A stretch of 64,000 bases of DNA from Chromatiaceae bacterium (GTDB lineage: Bacteria; Pseudomonadota; Gammaproteobacteria; Chromatiales; Chromatiaceae). Below, piece by piece: positions 48,139-56,915 of this stretch (its first letter is position 1; the number at the start of each line of letters is the position of its first letter). A model generated the notes under the pieces. That model did not search any database. It was not told where the DNA came from and worked only from the letters and a program-made list of their open reading frames with translations. Location of the stretch: positions 62,001 to 126,000 of the forward strand of contig CP037918.1 in assembly GCA_019356535.1 (NCBI GenBank), written 5' to 3'. The translations under genes were made by a program, and so were the position numbers.

Positions 48139-50850
48139 ATGGACAAGCAACCCCCCCTGATTCTCGTCGACGGGTCTTCGTACCTGTTCCGGGCCTTCCA
48201 CGCGCTGCCGCCGCTGACCAATTCGCAGGGTCAGCCCACCGGCGCTATCGTTGGTGTGGTGAACATGCTGCGCAAGTTGCGCAATGACTATCACCCGACG
48301 CATTTCGCCGTGGTGTTCGACGCCCCGGGCAAGACCTTTCGCGACGAACTCTATGCCGAGTACAAGGCCAACCGCCCGCCCATGCCGGACGAGCTGCGGG
48401 TGCAGATCGAGCGCCTGCACGAGGTCATCCGTGCGATGGGACTGCCGCTGCTGGTGATCGATGGGGTGGAGGCTGACGACGTGATCGGCACCCTCGCCCG
48501 CCAGGCCGCCGAGCAGGGCATGGACGTGCTCATCTCCACCGGCGACAAGGACATGGCGCAGCTGGTGAGCGAACATGTCACCCTGGTCGATACCATGCAG
48601 GACACGGTACTCGATCGCGAGGGAGTGATCGCCAAGTTCGGTGTGGCCCCGGAGCAGATCGTGGACTACCTGACCCTGGTCGGTGACACTGCGGACAATA
48701 TTCCCGGGGTACCCAAGGTCGGCCCCAAGACCGCGGCCAAGTGGTTGCAGCAGTACGGTTCGCTTGACGAGCTGGTGGCGCATGCCGACGAAGTCCGTGG
48801 CAAGGTGGGCGAGAATTTGCGCGCCAGCCTGGAACAACTGCCGTTGTCGAAGCAACTGGCCACCATCAAGCGCGATGTCGAACTGCCGCTGGCGCCACAG
48901 GATCTGGTGCCCGGCGAGCCCGACGTGGCGCGCCTGCGAGAGATCTACCGCGAGCTCGAGGCGCGGCGCCTGCTCGCCGCGCTGGAAGAGGAGCTGGGCG
49001 AAGGGGAGGTCGGCGACGATTCACCGCCAGCGGTCGAGCAGAACTACCAGATCGTCACCGACGAGGCGGCTTTCGAGGACTGGCTGCAACGGCTGGAAGC
49101 TGCCGAACTGTTCGCCTTCGATACCGAGACCACCAGCCTGAACTACATGCAGGCCGAGGTGGTGGGAGTGTCCTTTGCGGTGGTCCCCGGCGAGGCGGCC
49201 TATGTGCCGCTGGCACACCAGGATCCGGACACGCCGCAACAGCTCGATCGTGAGCAGGTGCTGGCGCGCCTGCAGCCGCTGTTGGCCTCGGGGCGGGCGC
49301 GGCTGGTCGGTCAGCACATCAAGTACGACATGAACGTACTGGCCAACCATGGTATCGCGCTGGAGGACGTCGCCTTCGACACCATGCTCGAGTCCTACGT
49401 GCTGGATTCTGCGGCCGGGCGTCACGACATGGACTCGCTGGCCGAGCGCTACCTGGGGCATCGCACCATCCGCTACGAGGAGATCGCCGGCAAGGGTGCG
49501 AAGCAATTGCGCTTCGACCAGATCCCGGTCGCCCAGGCCGGCCCCTATGCTGCCGAGGATGCCGATATCACCCTGCGCCTGCACCAGGTGCTGTGGCCTA
49601 AGCTCGAGGCCGAGCCGAAGCTGGCGACCGTGCTGTGTGAGATCGAGCTGCCGCTGGTGCCGGTGCTCTCGCGCATGGAGCGCACCGGGGTACGGGTCGA
49701 TCGCGAGATGCTGGCCCGCCAGAGCCAGGAACTGGCCGAGCGCCTGCATGCGCTGGAGCAGCAGGCCTACGCCATCGCCGGGCGGCCATTCAACATGGGC
49801 TCGCCCAAGCAGATCGGGCAGATCTTCTTCGAGGAGTTGGAGCTGCCGGTGATCCGCAAGACACCCAAGGGCGCGCCCTCCACCTCAGAGGAGGTGTTGC
49901 AGGAGCTGGCCGAGCAGGGCTTCGAGTTGCCGCGGGTGATACTCGAACACCGCGGGCTGGCCAAGCTCAAGTCCACCTACACCGACAAGCTGCCGGAGAT
50001 GATCGACCCGCGCACCGGCCGGGTGCACACCAGTTACCACCAGGCCGTGGCCGCCACCGGGCGGCTGTCGTCTTCCGACCCCAACCTGCAGAACATCCCG
50101 GTGCGTACCGAGGAGGGCCGGCGCATCCGTCAGGCCTTCGTGCCCGAGCCGGGCTGGAAGATGCTGGCGGCGGACTATTCACAGATCGAGCTGCGCATCA
50201 TGGCGCACCTGTCGGGGGACGAGGGCCTCGCGCGCGCCTTTGCCGAAGGGCGTGACATCCATCGCGCCACCGCTGCAGAGGTGTTCGGTGATGGCGACCC
50301 GGAAAAGGTCAGCGACGATCAGCGGCGCTCGGCAAAGGCGATCAATTTCGGTCTGATCTACGGCATGTCGGCCTTCGGCCTGGCGCGCCAGCTCGGCATC
50401 GAGCGTGGCGAGGCGCAGGCATACATCGACCGCTATTTCGAGCGCTATCCCGGGGTGCGCGCCTTCATGGAGCGTATCCGCGAGCAGGCGCGCGAACAGG
50501 GCTATGTGGAGACCCTGTTCGGGCGGCGGCTCTACCTCCCCGAGATCCGCTCGCGCAACGGCGCTCGCCGGGCGGCTGCCGAGCGCACCGCCATCAATGC
50601 CCCCATGCAGGGCACGGCGGCGGACATCATCAAGCGCGCCATGATCGCGGTGGATGGCTGGTTGCAGCGGGAGGCCCCGAAAGTGCGGCTGCTGATGCAG
50701 GTGCACGACGAACTGGTGTTTGAGGTCGCCCCCGAGGCGCTGGAGTCGGCGCGCGAGCGCATCCGTGAGTACATGTCGGGGGCGGCCGAGCTGGCGGTAC
50801 CCCTGGTGGTGGACATCGGTGTGGGCGACGATTGGGATCAGGCGCACTGA
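48139..50850 (+). CDS. polA: DNA polymerase I
   Basis: The 903-residue polymerase has all three domains. Residues 1-290 are the 5'-nuclease (LILVDGSSYLFRAFHALPPL, TGDKDMAQLV, GVPKVGPKTAAKWL). Residues 315-500 are the proofreading exonuclease with active acidic residues (FAFDTETTSL near 328). The polymerase domain carries motif A (DYSQIELRIMAHLSGD), the O-helix (RRSAKAINFGLIYGMS) and motif C (QVHDELVFEV). Full-length and apparently functional. A TAGTAT just upstream of the ATG is a poor -10 candidate. Confidence 0.98.
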   Translation: MDKQPPLILVDGSSYLFRAFHALPPLTNSQGQPTGAIVGVVNMLRKLRNDYHPTHFAVVFDAPGKTFRDELYAEYKANRPPMPDELRVQIERLHEVIRAMGLPLLVIDGVEADDVIGTLARQAAEQGMDVLISTGDKDMAQLVSEHVTLVDTMQDTVLDREGVIAKFGVAPEQIVDYLTLVGDTADNIPGVPKVGPKTAAKWLQQYGSLDELVAHADEVRGKVGENLRASLEQLPLSKQLATIKRDVELPLAPQDLVPGEPDVARLREIYRELEARRLLAALEEELGEGEVGDDSPPAVEQNYQIVTDEAAFEDWLQRLEAAELFAFDTETTSLNYMQAEVVGVSFAVVPGEAAYVPLAHQDPDTPQQLDREQVLARLQPLLASGRARLVGQHIKYDMNVLANHGIALEDVAFDTMLESYVLDSAAGRHDMDSLAERYLGHRTIRYEEIAGKGAKQLRFDQIPVAQAGPYAAEDADITLRLHQVLWPKLEAEPKLATVLCEIELPLVPVLSRMERTGVRVDREMLARQSQELAERLHALEQQAYAIAGRPFNMGSPKQIGQIFFEELELPVIRKTPKGAPSTSEEVLQELAEQGFELPRVILEHRGLAKLKSTYTDKLPEMIDPRTGRVHTSYHQAVAATGRLSSSDPNLQNIPVRTEEGRRIRQAFVPEPGWKMLAADYSQIELRIMAHLSGDEGLARAFAEGRDIHRATAAEVFGDGDPEKVSDDQRRSAKAINFGLIYGMSAFGLARQLGIERGEAQAYIDRYFERYPGVRAFMERIREQAREQGYVETLFGRRLYLPEIRSRNGARRAAAERTAINAPMQGTAADIIKRAMIAVDGWLQREAPKVRLLMQVHDELVFEVAPEALESARERIREYMSGAAELAVPLVVDIGVGDDWDQAH

Positions 50851-50902
50851 TCCCGGTTCGTGCCGTTTCCTGCCTGTTGCACTGGGCGTCATGACGCTCA
50901 AG

Positions 50903-50928
50903 AAAAAACCCCGCCGGGTTGGGCGGGG
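50903..50928 (-). terminator. Rho-independent terminator of the phosphofructokinase gene
   Basis: On the minus strand CCCCGCC and GGCGGGG form a 7-bp stem with a 6-base loop, followed by six T (50908-50903). It lies 24 bases after the pfp stop. polA, on the plus strand, also ends just before it, but the T-run suits only the minus strand. Confidence 0.88.
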
Positions 50929-50951
50929 TCGGGGTGCCGGGTGTGCGTCCT

Positions 50952-52214
50952 TCAGATCTCGAAGGGCGGCAGTTTCTTCTCGACCGCGGCCAGCTTGAGG
51001 GTGACGTAACGCGGCATGCCGTTCTCGTCGTACTCGGGATAGGCCTCACCCTTGATCAGCGGGTAGAGGTATTCCTTGCACTTGTCGGTGATGCCGTAGC
51101 CGTCCTCGGAGATGAAGTCCAGAGGCATCATCTTCTCGACGTTGGCGACCTCGGACAGTGGGGCCTCGCCGATGCTCCACTTGTAGGGCGAGGAGGACTC
51201 GCGCACCACGGTGGGCATGATGGAGTTCTTGCCTTCCAGGGCCTTCTCGACCGCAGCGGCACCCAGTGCGTAGGCCTGTTCCACGTCGGATTCCGAGGCC
51301 AGGTGACGTGCGGCGCGTTGCAGGTAGTCGGCCACCGCCCAGTGGAACTTGTGACCCAGGGCATCCTTGATCATGTTGGCGACCACGGGGGCGGCACCGC
51401 CGAGCTGGGCGTGACCGAAGGAGTCGCGGGTGCCCTGCTCGGCCAGGAACTTGCCGTCCGGCCAGTGGCAGCCCTCGGAGACCACCACGGTGCAGTAGCC
51501 GTGTTCCTTGACCTTGGCGTCCACCGCGGCGAGGAACTTGTCCTTGTCGAACTCCACCTCGGGGAACAGGGTGACCACCGGGATGCCGTAGTCCTCGACC
51601 AGGGCGCCGGCGGCAGCGATCCAGCCGGCGTGGCGGCCCATTACCTCGATGACGAAGATCTTGGTGGAGGTGGCGGCCATGGAGCGCACGTCATAGCTGG
51701 CCTCCAGCGTGGAGACCGCGATGTACTTGGCCACCGAGCCGAAGCCGGGGCAGTTGTCGGTGATCGGCAGGTCGTTGTCCACGGTCTTGGGCACATGGAT
51801 GGCCTGCACCGGGAAGCCCATCTTCTCGGACAGCTGCGAGACCTTGTAGCAGGTATCGGCCGAGTCGCCGCCGCCGTTGTAGAAGAAGTAGCCGATGTTG
51901 TGCGCCTTGAAGACCTCGATCAGGCGTTCGTACTCGCGCTGATTCTCCTCCAGGCTCTTGAGCTTGTAGCGGCAGGAGCCGAAGGCGCCGGACGGGGTGC
52001 TCTTGAGCGCCGCGATGGCCTCGTCCGATTCCTGGCTGGTGTCGATCAGCTCCTCGGTGAGCGCGCCGATGATGCCGTTGCGGCCGGCATAGACGTTGGC
52101 GATTTTGTCCTTGTGTTTGCGACAGGTCTCGATGACCCCGCAGGCCGAGGCGTTGATGACGGCGGTCACCCCACCGGATTGGGCGTAAAAGGCATTCTTG
52201 GCGCTCATGTTCAT
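50952..52214 (-). CDS. pfp: Pyrophosphate-dependent 6-phosphofructokinase
   Basis: The 420-residue enzyme reversibly phosphorylates fructose 6-phosphate using pyrophosphate. The phosphoryl-donor loop reads YNGGGDSADT (near residue 113), with aspartate where ATP-dependent enzymes have glycine, and the catalytic PKTVDNDL loop is intact, as is GRHAGWIAAA. Such enzymes occur in many autotrophic gammaproteobacteria, where reversibility can serve glycolysis, gluconeogenesis and the Calvin cycle. It is preceded by a 118-residue gene 14 bases upstream and followed by a strong terminator. Confidence 0.93.
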   Translation of the reverse strand: MNMSAKNAFYAQSGGVTAVINASACGVIETCRKHKDKIANVYAGRNGIIGALTEELIDTSQESDEAIAALKSTPSGAFGSCRYKLKSLEENQREYERLIEVFKAHNIGYFFYNGGGDSADTCYKVSQLSEKMGFPVQAIHVPKTVDNDLPITDNCPGFGSVAKYIAVSTLEASYDVRSMAATSTKIFVIEVMGRHAGWIAAAGALVEDYGIPVVTLFPEVEFDKDKFLAAVDAKVKEHGYCTVVVSEGCHWPDGKFLAEQGTRDSFGHAQLGGAAPVVANMIKDALGHKFHWAVADYLQRAARHLASESDVEQAYALGAAAVEKALEGKNSIMPTVVRESSSPYKWSIGEAPLSEVANVEKMMPLDFISEDGYGITDKCKEYLYPLIKGEAYPEYDENGMPRYVTLKLAAVEKKLPPFEI

Positions 52215-52228
52215 CCTCCTGAATTGCT

Positions 52229-52585
52229 TTAGGTGTCCAGATCACCGCGCTCGCGGGCTGCGTGGTCGGCCTGGGCCTGCAACAGCGACACGGCACATTC
52301 GGTGAGATCGTCGTATTCGTGCACCCCGGTGCCATACTGCTGGTAGCCCCGGTAGAAGAACTGGCAGCGGTAACGGTTTTCGCCCGTCTTGAAGATCACG
52401 AAGTGGCAGCCCTCGTTGTCTTCCCAGAAGAACACGGGGCACAGGCTCAACTCGCGGTCGGCAGGGCTGAGGCGGATCTCGGCATCAGCGAACTCCAGCT
52501 TGGGCGGAGGATCGCCGTAACGTTCCTTGAGTGTGGTTTCCACGATCCAGCGTTCGGTATCGGTGATGTCCGGGATATTGCTCAT
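52229..52585 (-). CDS. Unknown small protein upstream of pfp
   Basis: I do not recognise this 118-residue soluble protein. It starts MSNIPDITDTERWIVETTLKERYGDP, has an acidic, beta-rich middle (ELSLCPVFFWEDNEGCHFVIFKTGENRYRCQFFYRGYQQYGTGV) and a helical end. I chose the ATG at 52585 as the first one giving a plausible N-terminus; the frame continues upstream through unlikely Cys/Arg-rich sequence. Its stop is 14 bases from the pfp start, so the two form one operon. A role tied to PPi-phosphofructokinase is only a guess. Confidence 0.75.
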   Translation of the reverse strand: MSNIPDITDTERWIVETTLKERYGDPPPKLEFADAEIRLSPADRELSLCPVFFWEDNEGCHFVIFKTGENRYRCQFFYRGYQQYGTGVHEYDDLTECAVSLLQAQADHAARERGDLDT

Positions 52586-52685
52586 CGGCTCGTCTCGAAA
52601 AACGGGACACGGTTCTGTCCGGTGGGCCACCGGCAAGGTGTGCAAGGCGTTGTGCGGACACTGCCGGTTCGGCAAAAAACGGCCC

Positions 52686-52705
52686 AAAAAACCGCAGATC
52701 TGCGG
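52686..52705 (-). terminator. Terminator-like hairpin with T-run in the pfp-operon leader (minus strand)
   Basis: The palindrome CCGCAGATCTGCGG (52692-52705) folds as a 5-bp stem with a 4-base loop, and on the minus strand is followed by six T (52691-52686). It lies 101 bases before the 118-residue gene, in its probable leader, so it could be an attenuator or the end of an antisense transcript. Confidence 0.4.
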
Positions 52706-52733
52706 CAAAAGTGGTCGGAAAACCGGACTTTCG

Positions 52734-52739
52734 TTGACA
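52734..52739 (+). promoter_or_regulatory. Candidate -35 box of the adenylate-kinase-like gene
   Basis: A perfect TTGACA, but the sequence 15-18 bases downstream (GATTAG/TTAGCT) is a poor -10, so the promoter is uncertain. It lies 196 bases before the gene start. Confidence 0.35.
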
Positions 52740-52809
52740 ACGCAAAAAATGTGCGATTAGCTTAGACAAGGAGGACGGGGCCAGCCAATGCAAAACACGC
52801 ATGCCCCCA

Positions 52810-52829
52810 TAGGAAATTCCTAATTTCCT
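52810..52829. promoter_or_regulatory. Palindromic candidate operator
   Basis: TAGGAAATTCCTA (52810-52822) is an odd palindrome with 6-base arms, and AGGAAAT pairs with ATTTCCT (52823-52829) as a second, overlapping inverted repeat. Such nested symmetry is typical of dimeric regulator sites. No known regulator is assigned. Confidence 0.35.
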
Positions 52830-52934
52830 GATCAGGTTGCCGGTCTGCCAGCGGGCGGGCTGGGAGGCGGGTTCTGCCGTATTCAGTGAATCGTCTCGGG
52901 ACGGATTATAAACAGACGGTTGCCAGGAGCCACC

Positions 52935-53996
52935 ATGCGGATAGTTCTACTTGGTCCACCGGGGTCCGGCAAGGGCGAGTTGGCGGAAAGGATCGCCAAG
53001 GCCTATGACATCCCCATCGTCACTCAGGCCAGCATCGTCGATGCCGTGGCTGCGGAATCCGGCGAACTCGGGCGGCTGGCCGCCGAGGCACGGGATGCGG
53101 CGCGGGTCTCCGATGAGCTGTTGCTCGCCCTGCTGCGCATCCAGTTGCCCAAGCTTGATCTGAGTCGCGGCTACCTGCTGGTTGACATGCCGCGTGACGC
53201 AGGGCAGGCCGACGTGCTCGATGCCATGCTCAACGATCTGGGCAAGCCTGTCGACCTGGCGATCAAGCTCGATGTGGACATGGACGAGCTGATGGAGCGT
53301 CTGGTCGGCCGGGTGCAATGTGATCACTGCGGCGCTCTCTACAACATGTACGTGAACCCTCCGTTGGTGGATGGTGTCTGCGACGAGTGCGGTGCCCGTG
53401 TGCGCCGGCGCCCGCCCGACTACGAGGAGACCATCAGCAACCGCCTGCGTGTCTACGAAGGCCAGATGGGGCCGTTGTTGCAGTACTACCAGCAGGCCGG
53501 AAAGCTGCATCGTTTCGATGCCACGGGCGAGGTCGAGCCCCTGTGGCGACAGGTGAAGGCAGTTATTGACGCCACGCCCAGTCCGGATGAAGCCTCCGCC
53601 GCTGTTGTGTCAGTCACCGATGCCAAGGTCGAGGCTGGCAGTGCAAAGAGCAAGTCGGCCACAGCGGCAGACCAGAAGACCGTAACCGGGAAGGTCTCCA
53701 AGAAGGAGACGACCAAGAAGACCGTCGAGGAGGCGGCGGCCAAGAAGGTTACCAAGAACGCCGCGAAGAAGACGGTAGCCAATAAGGCCGCCAAGAAAGT
53801 CGCGAAGAAGGCGGCAGCCAAGAAGACCGCGAAGAAGGCGGCAGCCAAGAAGGTCGCCAAGAAGACCACGAAGAAGGCAGCGGTCAAGAAGGTTGCCAAG
53901 AAAGTCGCGAAGAAGGCGGCAGCCAAGAAGACTGCCAAGAAGGCCGCAAAGAAGGTGGCAGGCAAGAAGACTGCCGGCAAGCGCAGCCGTCGTTAA
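52935..53996 (+). CDS. Adenylate-kinase-like protein with a Lys/Ala-rich histone-H1-like tail
   Basis: The 353-residue protein has an adenylate-kinase-like domain (residues 1-215) and a Lys/Ala repeat tail. The P-loop GPPGSGKGE is present, but glutamate replaces the threonine of GxPGxGKGT; the AMP-site segment STGDMLR is replaced by TQASIVD (key arginine lost). A CDHC...CDEC zinc-like lid (about residues 128-152) replaces the usual lid, and EETISNRL is retained. From about residue 228 the sequence becomes AKK/KKV/KKA repeats resembling eukaryotic histone H1 tails and Pseudomonas AlgP. It is probably not the housekeeping Adk, and may bind DNA or RNA. Start ATG 52935 follows CCAGGAG. Confidence 0.85.
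   Translation: MRIVLLGPPGSGKGELAERIAKAYDIPIVTQASIVDAVAAESGELGRLAAEARDAARVSDELLLALLRIQLPKLDLSRGYLLVDMPRDAGQADVLDAMLNDLGKPVDLAIKLDVDMDELMERLVGRVQCDHCGALYNMYVNPPLVDGVCDECGARVRRRPPDYEETISNRLRVYEGQMGPLLQYYQQAGKLHRFDATGEVEPLWRQVKAVIDATPSPDEASAAVVSVTDAKVEAGSAKSKSATAADQKTVTGKVSKKETTKKTVEEAAAKKVTKNAAKKTVANKAAKKVAKKAAAKKTAKKAAAKKVAKKTTKKAAVKKVAKKVAKKAAAKKTAKKAAKKVAGKKTAGKRSRR
53801..53932 (+). repeat. Coding tandem-like repeats of the Lys/Ala tail
   Basis: A near-identical unit (GCGAAGAAGGCGGCAGCC, extended by AAGAAG) recurs at 53802, 53829 and 53907, within a longer stretch of AAG and GCN codons. It lies within the coding sequence of the adenylate-kinase-like protein and could change copy number by slippage. 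Confidence 0.75.
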
Positions 53997-54023
53997 AGAT
54001 GCGCTGAAATATGTGCTGTATTC

Positions 54024-54043
54024 CCCTCCCTTGCACGGGAGGG
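54024..54043 (+). terminator. Possible terminator hairpin after the adenylate-kinase-like gene
   Basis: CCCTCCC (54024-54030) pairs with GGGAGGG (54037-54043) around six bases, 28 bases after the stop. No T-run follows, so termination is unproven. Confidence 0.3.
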
Positions 54044-54128
54044 CGGCGGTGCCCTGAAGACATCGCCGAAGCGGCTGCGGTGTTTTCCAGGCATTTTGCC
54101 ACGCGTGCTTCCCCGGTATGCTGCGCGC

Positions 54129-55943
54129 ATGTCCGCCGTTGCTCCTGACATCCAGCAGACCCTGGCCAGGGTCTTCGGCTATGCCGAGTTCCGTCCCGGC
54201 CAGCGCGAGATCATCGAGACCCTGATTGCGGGGAAGGATGCCTTCGTGCTGATGCCGACAGGCGGCGGCAAGTCCCTGTGTTACCAGATTCCCGCCCTGC
54301 ATCGCCCGGGCGTGGCCGTGGTGGTCTCGCCGCTGATTGCCTTGATGAGTGATCAGGTTGAGGCCCTGCGTGCCAACGGCGTGGCGGCCGCGGCCTGGCA
54401 TTCCGGCCTGTCACCCGAGCAGGCGCGTGCCATTCTGGCTGATCTGCATCGCGGACGGCTGGACCTGCTGTATGTCAGCCCCGAGCGCCTGGTCAACGGT
54501 GACCTGCTCACCCGCCTGGCGGAGTTGCCGCTGGCCCTGTTCGCCATCGATGAAGCGCATTGCGTCTCGCAGTGGGGTCACGACTTTCGTCCCGAATATG
54601 CCCGGCTCGGCCTGCTGCGCGAGCGCTTTCCCGATGTGCCGCTGGTGGCACTGACCGCCACCGCCGATGAACAGACCCGCGAGGACATCGTGCGCGTGCT
54701 GGGGTTGGCCGGGGCGCGCCGTTTCGTCGCTGGATTCGACCGTCCCAACATCCGTTACAGCGTGCTCGACAAGTACCGCCCCGCCGAGCAGCTGCGCGCC
54801 TTTCTCGAGCAGCGAGCAGGTGAGTCGGGCATCGTCTATGCGCTGAGCCGCCGCAAGGTCGAGGAGATCGCCGGGCGCTTGCGTGAGCAGGGCTTCTCCG
54901 CCGCCGCCTACCACGCGGGTCTGCCGCCGGCGGAGCGTGAGTCGGTGCAGAGCGCCTTCCTGCGCGACGAGGTGCGCATCGTGGTCGCCACTGTCGCCTT
55001 CGGCATGGGTATCGACAAGCCGAACGTGCGCTTCGTGGTGCATTACGACCTGCCGCGCCACATCGAAGGCTATTATCAGGAGACCGGTCGTGCCGGGCGC
55101 GACGGCCTGCCCGCCGAGGCCCTGTTGTTGTACGGGACGCAGGACGTGGTCACCGCACGCCGCCTGATCGAGAACAACGGCAACGAGACGCAACGGCGCA
55201 TCGAATCGCACAAGCTCGATGCCATGGTGGCGCTGTGCGAGAGTCCGACTTGCCGGCGCCGGGTGTTGCTCAACTATTTCGGCGACTGGCTGGACGAAGA
55301 TTGCGGCAACTGCGATGTCTGTGCCGATCCGCCGGCGCGCTTCGATGCCACCCGCGAGGCGCAGATGGCCTTGTCCTGCGTGTACCGGGTGGGGCAGCGT
55401 TTCGGTATGCGTCATGTCATCGAGGTGCTGCGCGGGGCGGATACCGAACGCATCCGCCGGCTGGGCCACGATCGCCTGTCCACTTATGGCATAGGCCGCG
55501 AGCTGGGCGAGGCCGAATGGGCCTCCATCCTGCGTCAGCTCGTTCATCTGGGTTACCTGCGCCAGGACATCGCCAACTATTCGGTACTGCAACTCACCGA
55601 GCGTGCCCGCCCCCTGTTGCGTGGCGAGATCCGCCTGGAGCTGGCCCGCTCCCGCGTGCGCGAGCGTCCCGCGCGCAAGCGCCGCGCCGCTTTGGCCGCC
55701 GACGGTCCCTACGACGAGGGGTTGTTCGAGCGCCTGCGCGCCCTGCGCAAGCAATTGGCCGACGAGCGCGGGGTGCCGCCCTATGTGATATTCGGTGACG
55801 CCAGCCTGGTGCAGATGGCGCGCCACAAGCCGCGCGACGAACGCGCCCTGCTGGCCATCCACGGCGTCGGGGTGCACAAGCTTGAACAGTATGGTGCGGC
55901 CTTTCTGCGCGTCATTGCGGCGCACGCCGCCGACACGGCCTGA
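54129..55943 (+). CDS. recQ: RecQ ATP-dependent DNA helicase
   Basis: The 604-residue helicase unwinds recombination intermediates. Motifs are complete: [13 protein letters not shown] (motif 0), [12 protein letters not shown] (Walker A), [19 protein letters not shown] (Walker B/II), a RecQ-Ct zinc region with [24 protein letters not shown], a winged-helix part, and an HRDC domain at the end ([28 protein letters not shown]). I chose the ATG at 54129 ([12 protein letters not shown]); an upstream in-frame ATG at 54096 adds residues that do not look conserved. Confidence 0.97.
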   Translation: MSAVAPDIQQTLARVFGYAEFRPGQREIIETLIAGKDAFVLMPTGGGKSLCYQIPALHRPGVAVVVSPLIALMSDQVEALRANGVAAAAWHSGLSPEQARAILADLHRGRLDLLYVSPERLVNGDLLTRLAELPLALFAIDEAHCVSQWGHDFRPEYARLGLLRERFPDVPLVALTATADEQTREDIVRVLGLAGARRFVAGFDRPNIRYSVLDKYRPAEQLRAFLEQRAGESGIVYALSRRKVEEIAGRLREQGFSAAAYHAGLPPAERESVQSAFLRDEVRIVVATVAFGMGIDKPNVRFVVHYDLPRHIEGYYQETGRAGRDGLPAEALLLYGTQDVVTARRLIENNGNETQRRIESHKLDAMVALCESPTCRRRVLLNYFGDWLDEDCGNCDVCADPPARFDATREAQMALSCVYRVGQRFGMRHVIEVLRGADTERIRRLGHDRLSTYGIGRELGEAEWASILRQLVHLGYLRQDIANYSVLQLTERARPLLRGEIRLELARSRVRERPARKRRAALAADGPYDEGLFERLRALRKQLADERGVPPYVIFGDASLVQMARHKPRDERALLAIHGVGVHKLEQYGAAFLRVIAAHAADTA

Positions 55944-55955
55944 TGGCCGTCGGGT

Positions 55956-56468
55956 TCAGAGCGGGCGCAGGATCTCGCCGCAGTCGCGGCACTGGTAGCG
56001 CCGTTCGCCACGGCGGATGCGGTTGTGCCGGGTGGTGCTGAGCAGGTGCTTGCGGCAGGCACAGTGGTAGGTCCAGCGGCGTTGGCGACGCCGGGTAACG
56101 GTTTCCGCCAGGGCAAAGTCGTGGCAGCGCTCGGGTTTGGCTCCCAGGTAGCGCATCATCGCCTGCCACTCGGGGCCGTGTGGGCGCACCCGCCGCTCGT
56201 ATAGCCAGCCAACCAGCACGTGTGCCACTTCGTGCGGTACCGTGTGCGCCACGAAATCTTCGGGCTGAAGACGGGCGATGCCGAGGTTGTAGCGGATCTC
56301 GATGCGACCGTCCGGATAGTGGCGCACCTGGCCTGCCGCGCGGCCACGCAGGTCGCAGCGTACCGGCACGCTCGGTATGCGTCGGCCGCGTTCGGCCAGC
56401 AGTGGTCGTGCCTGCCGCAGGTACTCCTCGGTGGCCTGGCGCAGGCGCGCACACAGCGGGTCGCTCAT
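55956..56468 (-). CDS. SprT-like zinc metallopeptidase domain protein
   Basis: The 170-residue protein has the SprT signature with zinc ligands and catalytic glutamate: [13 protein letters not shown] near residue 79. A zinc-ribbon-like C-terminus follows ([34 protein letters not shown]). E. coli SprT is a related protein of unknown function; eukaryotic Spartan proteases cut DNA-protein crosslinks. The start overlaps the gloA stop by 4 bases, so the two are coupled. Position opposite recQ is convergent. Confidence 0.9.
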   Translation of the reverse strand: MSDPLCARLRQATEEYLRQARPLLAERGRRIPSVPVRCDLRGRAAGQVRHYPDGRIEIRYNLGIARLQPEDFVAHTVPHEVAHVLVGWLYERRVRPHGPEWQAMMRYLGAKPERCHDFALAETVTRRRQRRWTYHCACRKHLLSTTRHNRIRRGERRYQCRDCGEILRPL

Positions 56469-56851
56469 GTCTTCTTGCCGATCAGCTCGATGGGATAGCC
56501 GTCCGGGTCCTCGACGAAGGCAATGACGGTGGTACCGGCGTTCATCGGTCCGGGTTCGCGGATGATCTTGCCGCCGCGCTCGCGGATGCGTTCGGCCGCC
56601 GTGTACACATCGTCCACTTCGATGGCGATGTGGCCAAAGCCCGTGCCCAGGTCGTAGTGGTCCACGCCCCAGTTGTAGGTCAGCTCGATGACGGTGTTCT
56701 CGGCCTCGTCACCGTAGCCCAGGAAGGCCAGGGTGAACTTGCCCTCGGGAAAGTCCTTGCGGCGTAGCAGGCGCATGTCCAGCACCTCGGTGTAGAAGGC
56801 GATGGCGCGCTCGAGGTCGCCGGTGCGAAGCATGGTGTGCAGGATACGCAT
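56465..56851 (-). CDS. gloA: Lactoylglutathione lyase (glyoxalase I)
   Basis: The 128-residue metalloenzyme converts the hemithioacetal of methylglyoxal and glutathione to S-lactoylglutathione. Metal ligands are in context: H5 in [18 protein letters not shown] in [12 protein letters not shown] in [12 protein letters not shown], and E in DPDGYPIEL. The ATG at 56851 reproduces the conserved N-terminus. It precedes the SprT-like gene with a 4-base overlap. Typical nickel-type bacterial length. Confidence 0.97.
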   Translation of the reverse strand: MRILHTMLRTGDLERAIAFYTEVLDMRLLRRKDFPEGKFTLAFLGYGDEAENTVIELTYNWGVDHYDLGTGFGHIAIEVDDVYTAAERIRERGGKIIREPGPMNAGTTVIAFVEDPDGYPIELIGKKT

Positions 56852-56915
56852 GGAGTGTCCTCCCGGTTCGGATGGCGACCATTGTGCTGCCGAAGGGAGC
56901 AGGGTGCAACGCGGC

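Larger units (their letters stand above)
52586..52934. promoter_or_regulatory. 349-bp intergenic region between the pfp operon and the adenylate-kinase-like gene
   Basis: There is no convincing gene here. It holds several regulatory-looking features described in separate entries: a minus-strand hairpin with a T-run (52686-52705), a TTGACA (52734-52739) for plus-strand transcription, and a palindrome (52810-52829). Near the palindrome is a 12-codon frame (52788-52823, ATG after AGGAGG at 52769-52774, 13 bases away, encoding MQNTHAPIGNS) that could be a leader peptide but may be chance. Confidence 0.5.

Noticed and set aside
52788..52823. Leader peptide frame MQNTHAPIGNS
   Set aside because: The ribosome-binding site is 13 bases away, which is too far for a confident start, and no codon bias suggests attenuation. 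It is noted only within the intergenic entry.
53486..53980. Hydrophobic minus-strand frame opposite the Lys/Ala tail
   Set aside because: A Lys/Ala codon repeat read backwards always yields Phe/Leu/Ala-rich sequence, so this is an artefact and not a membrane protein.
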